Source: Saturnia japonica (taxonomy: Eukaryota > Arthropoda > Insecta > Lepidoptera > Saturniidae). Taken from it: DNA of 64,000 bases. Positions 45,186 to 57,100 of the stretch are shown one piece after another; the first letter of the stretch is position 1, and each line of letters begins with the position of its first letter. The stretch is from contig CM065328.1 in NCBI GenBank assembly GCA_033032175.1, forward strand, positions 6,882,690-6,946,689, in the 5' to 3' direction. The notes beneath the pieces are model-generated. The model saw only the letters and a program-made list of their open reading frames with translations, was not told the origin of the DNA and searched no databases. The position numbers were made by a program, and so were the translations under genes.

Positions 45186-48100
45186 ATGTCGCTACTTGAA
45201 ACGTTACCATATAGTGAATTTAAAAAAGCAAAAACATTAAAAATTGCACAATGCGAATCGATCGCAAAACTCGCCAAGCTAAAGTATGTAAACAAACATT
45301 ATTATTACAACATCTGCTTTTTGGTATAAAAAATGATCATTTCTTTTTTGTAGTATATCTTTTAACGATGTGGAGAATCCTGGTGAACATTTGGTGAAGT
45401 TATTAGATCGGAATGGATGCACAATACAGGTTTTTAACCGGCTGATGTCTTCACTGCAGAGATATAGACCACAGTCCAAAGTTGCCATTCTCGTCGCGAA
45501 CGACAAGTATCAGCATTTATCCAAATTAGCTACACCATCGATCGATTGTGACTCTTTAGGTTCCAATTTAAAGAGCCTGGGTTTCATTGTAGTTACTGTG
45601 AAAAATACTTCTGCATATGAATTACAAACAATTCTGATAAGAATTTCAGAATTAATACCTGAAGAGTCCTATTGTAAGGTTTTACTGCATTTAAATATAA
45701 TTTACCTATGGACATAGTTAAAGGCATGCTTTATTAATTATTTTCTAACTGCCAAAAAGGAGGGTTATGTTTTCCAAGCATATGTGTATCTATCTGTATA
45801 TGCTATTGCATGCATGTTAGCATGTTATTAAATTTGTCTTAAATGTGGGTGTGACATAGGCTACTTATAATATTTAAGTTTGAATATAAAAAGCAAAAAT
45901 ACCTGTTTTTAAGTGTTTTTGTTGCTGTGGGTTTTTTGTTACCTTTTCAATAATTAATCTTGTATTTATTTTAGTCAAGGATATCATCTCATGTATTGCT
46001 TATTGCAATCATAATGGAATAATATATCAATATAATAAATACCAACCAAAATTCTTTAACATGAATATACCATCAAGTAAAATATATTAAAATATAGAGA
46101 GACATTAGTTGATTCTAAATATTCCATAATTATTTAAAGTATTTTCATGAAATTTAAGTTCATTATATTATTCATTTTTTCTATTTGTAAGAAAGGTCAT
46201 TTTCAGGCTTTTTTCACTAATTTTATTAGTGTATGTGGAAAAATGCCAGAATTATGACCCCTATGATCCCCCCTTAGATCTGTGCCTACTATATATCCAT
46301 AACCATTTGAGTTTTAAAGAATACTATAAAGTGTATTTAATAAAATATAATAATTTTCATTATTTCATTCTTAAATTTTTAGGTTTTGTATTTTACGCAG
46401 GACATGGTTGTCAAATATGTAACACAAAGTGTATGCTCGGCATAGATTGCCCTCCAGATAACATTGAGATGAAGCACTGCGTCACAGAGAATTTTCTGTT
46501 GAAAGTACTTGAAAAATGTAAGCTGGATTTGTGTGTTCTTATTATGGACATGTGTAGAGTTTATTTGGACAGGTAAACTGTTCATATTTGCTAGGCTGAT
46601 AAAATCTTTTTACCTCAATAACCTAAGTGTTTTGCCCAAATATAATAAACATGAGGATACACATTTAATTCCTAACTAAGCATAGCTTTATAATAATAAC
46701 TAAATAGCTGATATACCAGACATATATAGATATTTGACCTCAATACACACAACTGACAATTATTCTCAAAGAACTAATGTCATGTTCGGGGATAAATCTA
46801 CATCTCAGCTCAATTATAGGTGTTTAGAATACATTGCATATCGTAACACGGGGTCGTTAGTCACGCCGTATGATACCACGATCGTTGTGCTTGGCGAATT
46901 GTATGCGCGGGGGCATAGAGTAATAAAGACCGCTCACTGTACCTAGAGAGTGCAAAACTTGTTATAAGTATGTCATTTACGCGGGTGTAAGGAAGGGCAC
47001 GGGGTAGGGCGTGGTTTGTCCCTTATCTCTAAAGTGATGTGCATTGTCTGCCGGTACGGACATTGTATCGATATATTCGTTGGTGTTAAAAATAACTTCA
47101 ACAAATGTTTATTTTACTTGTTTATTATAATAATGATTACATAATTATCATATCCACTAAATATATAATATACATAATAACAAAAAGTTAAAACATTTTC
47201 CAAGAACCTTCAAATAAAATTAATTTATTGTAAGTCTGTCTCTTTTCCTAAGATTTTCCGAGTATTTCTTTTCATTGGGAAGATTTTTACTTTTAATAAA
47301 CTGTCTCTTAATTATTTCAGCACTTGAGATATTGATTCCGCTTAATATTTGGACATCGGTTTTGTTCATTAAATATTTCTTTTTCAAGTCTTGAAGTAAA
47401 TCCTCCATGCGAAATAATTTACGCTTCAAACGCCTTTGATGGCACTGTAGGTGTTTTATTTTTAATAAACGTTGATGCGATATACGTTCCAGGCATTCTA
47501 TACGTGATTTTTAGTTTTTTTTTTTGCGAGGAGAATCAATAATCATATCTGGTACAAAACTAGCAATGACTACAACATCCATTTCATTTTCTTGTACAGT
47601 TTCCTCAATCTAAAATAAATACAATGAAAATTAAAGTAAGTATAGTTTTATAGTGACACTAACCATGAACAATTAATGACAATATAAATTATAGAATATT
47701 TTTATAAAATTTTTCACATCAAGTTTTAACGTAGGTACTGCATTTGGTAATAAATATTGCCTTTTCTTGCTCAAATCAAAACATGATTCCTCAAAATGCT
47801 GAGAACTTATTGTAGTTTGAGGCCCTGGAAACCATCCATCTTTACGAACTACATCTATCCATTTTTCTTTTGTCTTTGGGTCTTTAGGAAAGCTACAAGA
47901 TCACAAAAATTCTCACTCAGTAAATTTCTAAAAATATATAAGTAAATAAATTATAATCATACTAATTCAAATAACTTAAATATCATATATTATCATTACA
48001 ATATCGAAAACATTATATTAGGTACTAAATATTGTGATAGGACAAATTAATATTCTTTACTAATGAATATTTAGAAAGAAATTATATTTAGAATCATACT

Positions 48101-51100
48101 TAAAAGAAACAATATTAATTAAATAAGGTAGGACCTAGTCTATATTCATAAAATGCGGTAATAGTCACTCGATACAATCAAGAGTAGGCACAACACTACA
48201 GCGTCTTGAGTAAACTGAACTGCCATGGCGGCGTGTCATGTAATTAATAATTATTTTGACGTAAAATAATATTCCATCAGTACTTACACATGAAAAGAGA
48301 TACCACTGGATTTCAGGTTTTTCTTTCTATAATGGTTTTTGCTTCGTAAAAGTATTATTTTGTCAGAGATAAGCACTGGACGAAACGCGTGAACAGACTG
48401 AGCGTAGGTACAGGCGTCGGGGAAGACACATGAAAAATTCATGTATAGGTGGTAAGACAGGCGAGACCGTTGTTTTGGTTCTATACTCTTAACACGCTGA
48501 GTTCATAATTCTATGCGCGGGGGCAATCGTTCTGCGCAGGCACCGCGTCGCTCCGCCCCCCGCGCTTCGTCCGACGACTGCTCGTCACGCACAGACCGCT
48601 TTGTGCTTTGATTCCGTGAGCTCGCGTTTGTTTGTTGTATGCGCGACGTCATTACTGACGTTCGGTGAAGCGCTACGTTATAGTCCAGAGTGTTTTGATA
48701 CATGGTGTTAAATGTTGAATATAACGTTGAGTTGGTGTACCAGGAGTTTTGCTGAACTGATTGCTTGAGGGATAGTGTCCTTGATGTTGTAGCATCTGAG
48801 GCTGCCACACACACATACATGCAGTTCACTCCACAAACACAAATACCTCACATTCTGCAGTCCATGTCGACGGGACAAGGTCAAGGTCGCCGCCCTGACG
48901 AGGTAAGTCTTTTTTCCTTTGGTTGTTATTACATTGTTTACTGTGTATCGCAGCAATAGCATACGAAGGGGATTGATTCGCGATAGATAAATGAATTAAG
49001 GGCCCAGCACATTATTGCGTCCCCCTCTGCTACAGTAGGGCTTGCTAACATTACGCTATGAGGCTTATTAATATATGAATAAAAAACACATATGGACAAA
49101 TAAAATTAGGTAGGTAGGTAGGTAGGAGGTACGTTAGTTCGTGCAGCGATTTCTATATAATTAAAAATAGTTTCTTCAAATTTAATAAAGTGTACTAGTT
49201 GTTATTGGATTTCTGGTTAGTCATTTTATAGGTAAAAGTGTTTTCAGTGTTGTGCAATTTGCTGTGGATAAGAAATCATCGTGATTAGTCTGTTACTAAT
49301 ATTTGACTATCAAGTAACTACCCTCCAAAAACGTTTTAATCATGCCAATATTATTATTGTTTAAAAATTAAGTTTACAACTATCTAGTAAGAAGTAGCTA
49401 AAATTATTTTTACTTTATAAACTAAAAATGGCAAATAAGTGTGGCGTGTGTCAAAAGATCCTCGCTTCGCTGACGGGTAGCGCTACTTGCAGCTCGTGCA
49501 CAGGATTGTAACATCGGGCATGTGTGAATTTGTCGGTTAAAGGACCAGTACCAACAAATTGGGTATGCCCTGACTGCAAAACGAGCTGTCCGCGTGGAGA
49601 TAACACGGATACTCCTATAAAGTTAACGGAGGACGCGAGAGAGCTGTTTTCCTTTAGTAAGCATATTGTCTCAGATGATAAACTGGATAATATAATGACC
49701 GAAATGGAACTCCTCAGACAGGAATTTAAGGAGAGTCAAGAGGCATTTCGAGAGTTTCAGTCTCAGTTTCTTCTCACTTTAAATAATTCCATCAAAACTT
49801 GTAATGAGAGAATGGATTCACTGGACACCAGGATGGATACCATTGATGATGAAATTAAGATGTTTAAATCGGATAGTAATGAGCTCGCCACAGTTCGCAA
49901 TGCTGTGGGTAAAATGAAGATAGACCTTAACGTTCGCGATCAAGAGTTACTCTCAAACGATTTGGATATTGTTGGTATTCCGGAACGCTCAGAGGAAAAT
50001 GTTATTCATATTGTATGTCTAGTAGGTCAAAAAATTGGAATGAAGATTGATAAACATGATACAGTGTCCACTCGGAGAGTTGGGCTCGTACGCAGAAATC
50101 AGCAAGAAGGTATTATTAATTCACGTCCTATTACTGTAAAGTTTGCACGACGAGTACTGCGCAACGAGTTTTTAAAAAACGCGAGAACTCGACGCATTTT
50201 CTCTTCAACAGATATAAACATCTCAGGAGAACCCACAAGAATATATGTAAACGAACGTCTCACGCCAGTCAATCGTTTGTTGTTCCGAAAAGCTCGGGAA
50301 TATAGTAAGAAATTGAAATGGAAGTACATATGGACGCGCGATGGCTCTATCTATGTGCGTAAGGGTGAAAACCAAATAATTCATAGAGTAAAAACACCTG
50401 AAATTCTTGCTTATATTTTTGGTTTTTCTAGTCTGGAAGTTAGTATTGGATAATTTTGTGTATTTTAAAATTTATGCTATGTATTCTGTCCATCAAAAAA
50501 TTTATAGTGTTTGTGTCAAGAAGGTATATCTAAAACAGTACAAGTTTTTAAAATGCGGTGTGATTGTTAGTTTTTCAAAGTATATTTATTTGAAATTCAT
50601 AAAACTAGATATAATTAATTATGTACAATTGAATACTGCGTGCGCAGTTTATGTTTGTTTTGAATTGCACTTTACTTTTATCATGTTACATGGAGAGACT
50701 CATCTCATTATTATCATAATAATAATATTTTTTGTTAATATTCTAGTGCTCAATGAGCAATGTATATCCTAAGCCAACTACAATATTACACTATGTACAT
50801 ACGTGTATATATATTTATATTTCAAAGTCATAGTTTATAAAACTGTTACATTGTATTTGATCAACTTTTATACATTATGCTTATTTATGTGTATTTATTT
50901 TCAACATAGAAAGTTTATTGAAATTCAATGTCTGAGTGTAAACATTACTAAACACTTACACTGCACACACAAACTTACACTTATTACTAAAATGGATGCT
51001 TTTCAGCTTGATGTGGTGGAATTTATACCAAATATTTTGCTTCTATATATGTTGCTTTTAATAAAACCTGGCTCAAAAAAAGTGAAGTAGACCAGCGCAT

Positions 51101-54100
51101 GGTTGGTTTCTTTCTAATTTTTATATTATTTAAAACATATTTATGTACATTTGAGTATTTGGTTCTGAATCAGCAATATGTATTATTGAACAATCATTTT
51201 CTATTAATTTCTTTAATCTGGAGTTATTGTTTTTATATTTCCGTTTATTGTAAAATAGGAAAACATACACATTTACAAGGGCTGCTTGTATTACAGTTCA
51301 ACACACAAACTAATAAAATACTGTTTTCACACCTGTACCTATACATAAATACTCATATATCTACTTATCTACACATCTTTCAATTAATAATACTAAGTAA
51401 CTATGATTTGGATAACTTTATTCTTGCAACAAAATATTGTTATATACAATTACCTATAGTGCATAATATGTCTCTAATGCTTTTAGAATTTAAGAAACGG
51501 TTATTTTACATATTTTTGGAACGCTATTTTTTTGTTATTCATAAATGCTAAATATAAAATATATAAATAGGGAGCTTGATGCTATTAATATAGCTTCCTC
51601 CCATCTATGTAATATAGATAGCATTGGAGATTATATAAAGCAACATGAAAAATCATTAAAAACTTTTCACATAAATATCCGTAGCATTAATAAAAACATA
51701 TATTCACTAATAACTCTATTTGAAATACTCCCCACAAAATTTGATATAATTATCCTGACAGAATGTTGGCTTAGTAAAACAATTAATATTCCTTGTATAG
51801 AAGGATATACGTCTTATTCAACTAAAAACCACTTAAATCAAAATGATGGTGTGGTCATTTATGTGAGCGAGGACATACAGTGTCAAGTATATGAGCCAGA
51901 TTTCAATGATGCTAGTTGTCTAATCTGTTTACCTAGTAACCAAATGGCAATAATAGCAATATATAGATCACCCTCAAACAAATGCTTATCACACTTTAAA
52001 AATATCGCTTTGCTGGGGGATGTCAATATTGACATAAAATCAAGTAACACAGACTATAGATGTAACGACTACCTCATTCTAAATGCTTCTCATGGCCTCC
52101 TTCCTGCTCACCAGTTCCCCACAAGACAAAACAGTTGTATAGATCATGCACTCTTAAAAACCAATAAAACGGTTATTGTCCTTGTTTTAGAAAGTTCTAT
52201 CACAGATCACTTACCTGTCATACTGCTCATTAATTTGGAAAAAAACCCTCCAAAAAACCAACCATTACATTAAACATCAGGATATAGCAAACATTATTAA
52301 TGTTATTAATAATACGGACCTGTCTTATATTTTAGAAATAAAAGAAGCTAACGAAGTTACTGATAGTCTAACGGCATTTCTATCCTCTAATATTTCCAAG
52401 TATACATGTAATGTCAAAATTCCTCGTAAAAATCGAATTATTAAACCATGGATTACTCCTGGGTTGCTGCGCTGTATTCGGAATCGAGACAATATGCACA
52501 TTAAACTAAGGAAAAGTCCTAATAATGACATTTTGAAATTAACATACTCCCGATATAGAAACTTTTGTAATGGTTTACTAAGAAATCTTAAAAAAAACTT
52601 ATGAAAAAAATGAACTGTATAAAAATAAAAATAATCCAAAAGCTACATGGAAAACGATACGGAAAATTACCTCAACGTATAAGTGAACTACTCCACCACA
52701 GGAACTCCTACACATAGATAATACCCCCCAAACATCCATAAATAAGGTCAATAATTTCTTTGCTGATATTGGAAGAAATCTTGCCTCTAAAATCAATAAC
52801 TCAACTACTCAAAATACTTACACCAAGTATTCCTCGTACTCAAACTAACCACCGAATTCTCTGGTTATATTACAAGTAGATAACACCGACATGGAATCAA
52901 TTATCATGAAATTACGATCAGATTGTGCAGTGGGATGGGATGGTATTTCAACTAAAATCTTAAATCATGCAAACAGACCCTAGTGCCCATTATAGCTCAT
53001 ATCTGTAATTTGTCTATTGAAACAGGAGTGTTCCCAAATGCCTTCAAAAAAGCCTTAGTCCACCCAGTACATAAGAATGGAAATAAAACGGATGTTAACA
53101 ACTACAGACCCATATCGGTGTTACCAATATTATCAAAAATATTAGAAAAAATCTTAAACAATTGTCTAACCAAATTTCTATCCCATCATGATATTATTTC
53201 TAAAAATCAATATGGATTTATGGCTGGCCTGTCAACGGAGGACGCCATTACAGATTTAGTTAACCACACCACGAAACAACTAGATGAAAAAAAAAATTCT
53301 GTCTTGGAGTGTTCCTGGACATGTCAAAAGCCTTCGATACTGTATGTATTCCAACTCTGGTATCAAAGCTGGAATCAATAGGGATTAGAGACACACATTA
53401 TCTATATTTAAAAACTACCTCACCGATCGGAAACAATATGTTAAAATAGGCAATATTCTCAGTACTGAACATAATATAACTTATGGCGTCCCACAAGGCA
53501 GTATTTTATCTCCTACATTATATAAAATATACGTAAATGATCTCTGTAACCTTCTCCTTCCAAATTGTAAAATTTTCACGTATGCCGATGACACTGCTCT
53601 TCTAGTAGGTATATGGCACCAGCTGGGCTGACACTAAAATACACGCGGAACTTGCCATACGCATTGTGATGGACTGGCTAGGTTGGAACAGTCTAACACT
53701 TAACTTGATTAAGACAAAATTTATAACTTTCTCCATAAACCGTACTTGCCAACTTCCTACTTCCTTTCAAGTTAAAGCCCACACATGTATACAACCATCC
53801 TCAAATTGCCGATGCCTTTCCCTTTCTCGTACTTCTGACATTAAATATCTTGGGGTTATAATAAATGAGAGATTGAACTGGTACAAGCATCTTGATACTC
53901 TCACCTCGGAGGTACGACGGCTTATTTACATATTTAAAAATCTTCGAGAGGTAGCAGACAAAGACACTATAAAAACAGTATACTCGGCCCTGTGTCAGTC
54001 TCTCATTTCTTACTGCATACCAATTTGGGGTGGAGCCGTGAAATCATCCATCATTAAGCTGTAAAGAGCACAGAGAACTGTTTTAAAAGTGATGATGAAC

Positions 54101-57100
54101 TTACCTCGCAGATACCCGACTATAGAACTTTACAAACTTGTAGGACTCCTCACTGTGAGACAGCTATTTGTGCTCAAAGTTAAACTAAAAAAACATAGCC
54201 AAACCCCATCTTTGAATAATACTGCTACTCGTAGCGCTAAGAATATTTGCCGTGTTGATAGACATCGTACCACATTTGCCTCTCGATATTACAATATTAT
54301 TATCTCACAATTATATAACAAAATAAATAAGTCAATTCATTTAAATAGATATGAAGTAAAGAAAAAAATGACAAGTTGGTTGCAAGGCTTAAACTACATA
54401 GAAACTGAAAAACTAATGTCCAAATATACATAGTACTAAGTTAAAATGAACTAAATCACATAGACACACCCACTTACACATCTACATAACCTACACACTT
54501 TCTATTTATACACATAATACGTGCACACATAATAACATATTTACATACTCTAATATTACACGGATCCATATCATACACCAACCTTTTATTGTTCCGGTAC
54601 CCGAGTCACAGGCTCTTTGCCTAGTTCGGGTACCGGAGATCTTTTTTTATACAAAATATTAAAAAAAGATTCAAGAATTGTCTACTAAAACCCATACTAA
54701 ACTGTATTTTAATTGAAATTCTTTGTTATTAATTAATATTAATTATTATTATTAAATTAAATTATGAATGTGTTTCAAATGTAAAAAAAAATCATATTTT
54801 GTTTTTCAGACATAACAACCCCCAAATATATGCATCTATGACATATATTGAAGATTATATTGTAAATAAGAACCTACTTATTGGTTACTCTACACAACCG
54901 TCACAGGCTGCATATGAGGTGTTGGAAATCGAATGCTCAACTACTCTGGACAGTGATGTTACATATGAACTGAAGACTGGTGATACAGGCCGCATTGTTC
55001 CTGGAGCAAGTCAATATGTCAATGCTTTGTGTACAAGGATCATAGAGAATTGTGACGTCAGCAGTATGCTGGATAAAGTGCATGGTGGTATGAATCTGCA
55101 TAATATATATATGGCATAAATAATAATTAGTTTTACATGTTTCAAAAAAAAATTTTTTTGTTTGTTTTCCTACAAGCTGCAAGTTGTTATTGGTTTAAAA
55201 GGCCTATAGTATAAGAGCCAGTGGCCAGCTACATTTATCTTACCATGTCCAAATACATTTGTAAATTAGTCAAATTTTGATACTTGAGCCCCATCCACAG
55301 TAGCCGTGCTGGGGTTAGTCAGGCCCTCTCCATGTATGGTAGTTATAAGGAATTCACTGTACAAAAATCAAGGTCTGATCAGTTACATACAGGTAGCCGG
55401 CCACTGGCTCTTATATTACTAGTATATCGTTATGTTGATTTTTTCTTTTTTAACAGACTTCAACAAAAGACGGGAGGGTACTCAATTAGAATGTACCATA
55501 TATGTATATACATATTTTATAGCCATAACTTCTTTGCTTATGAACCGATTTGAAGGGTGGTCCCATTTTAATTTCATTGGTATTGATTGGACTTTCAACT
55601 TCGAAGATACACAAGGGAATTCTTCAAATTCATTGCAGTTTGTTTTCTTTTTTGTTATAAATTGTCTTACTACTTGCGGTCCTAGTAAAAGTAGTTATGG
55701 TTTGGTGGTTATTAGTATGGTATTTCAGTTATAGTATTATTGCAAGTACTACAATATCACTCAAAATAGGCGCACATGGAGGTCGAGTTGCGGAAATTAA
55801 GCTAGTGTAAAACTTTAAGTATTTTGTTTTCAGATGTAGAGAATTCGTTGAAAAAGCAAAGGCCTATAAAACTTCAATGTGGCACTGATAGACGATACCT
55901 ATATGATGTAGCCACAGGTTTGTTTATTATATTTACTAGATATTTTCAAAGTTGATTAAAATAGCTGAGAATCTAAAAATAAAATATATTTTCCCTACCA
56001 TCAGATAGGAAATCAAAATGATTGTACTTTGTATTTGATGGTGGAGATAGGTAACACTGCGCTACGCCGCGTAATTGTCCAACTCAGTTCACTCCACCGG
56101 ATATGTCGACTCACATATTCCAAATGTATTAGCGCGTAACACACTTCAGCACAACTTCTCAAAACATTTATTGTGATAATTTTAAGTGGTATAGCAGTTG
56201 CGCAAATCTTGAATTATGTTTATTTTTCTACTTATCTGTACCTCACAGTAATCAGTATAGAAATACTGGTAAATGACAAGAATTGTTATTCCTCTATAAA
56301 TTTTACTGGCAATTTAGTTTTATGTGAAACAGCACAGTTCGTTCAAGTTAACACAGTCACAAACACATCGTCAGCCAACTTATTCATTCTCTCACTCACT
56401 TTAACAGTAAGCCAAAGTATGCTACTTGTGTTAAAAGACAGTGGACGCTAGTGGCCAGTGCTTTGCGACTGACATACTCGGTGTGTACTATTTTTTGCGC
56501 CGTAGCACTTATTTGATTTATCCCAAAACGCCGGGCGTAGTTGGATGTGCCTCATTTATTGAGTTGATGCAAGGAATTTTTACTGAGTACCTGATACTGA
56601 GTATGCAAAGTGCAATCCAAAATTCAGCAATCCAACCCTGGTCGTCGCTTCTATACCACCTGCAAGCCCCGTGGCAGTTGGATATACACAGGCTGGTCCC
56701 GAAACATTACAATACATGAAATGACATGACATGAAATAGTCCCGACAGTTGAGTAGGTACATATTATATAAAATCTAATCTACTACCCCGCTTGATTACA
56801 TTACTGGATGTACACAGTGATTCTGAAACGTTATGGCCACTATGAGCGGGTATTACACCTGCTAATTAAATACTTATCTATTATTAGGTCCTTGCATACG
56901 AAATTAGCGTTTTATATGGTAAAAGTAAAACGAAAAATATATTATGAAATTATACATTTAATCAATCGAAGTATGTTCCATTACTATCATGCATTTTCAC
57001 TGTTTTTTTATAGGTAGTATATTGATTCCATTGCTGAAAAAATTGTGAGAGCGAGTATCAATAAAAATCTTTTAAGGCGATTTGGACAGCCTCATCGGAA

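Larger units (their letters stand above)
49200..54760 (+). mobile_element. CR1/jockey-group LINE in paracaspase intron 3
   Basis: Contains ORF1 (PHD-like finger, coiled coil, FP25K-like region), a long AT-rich inter-ORF spacer (50454-51544), and ORF2 with endonuclease and reverse transcriptase but no RNase H. The 3' UTR has a strong hairpin and an ATT-rich tail whose last 100 bp resemble 61030-61137. Ends are approximate and no target duplication was found. Confidence 0.75.

Noticed and set aside
48503..48829. 108-codon minus-strand frame in the GC-rich block
   Set aside because: Composition-driven, no recognisable domain, and no splice or poly(A) context.
49105..49128. Short (GTAG)n run as a telomere-like or CRISPR-like array
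   Set aside because: A simple microsatellite of a few units. There are no spacers and no telomeric TTAGG motif anywhere in the window.
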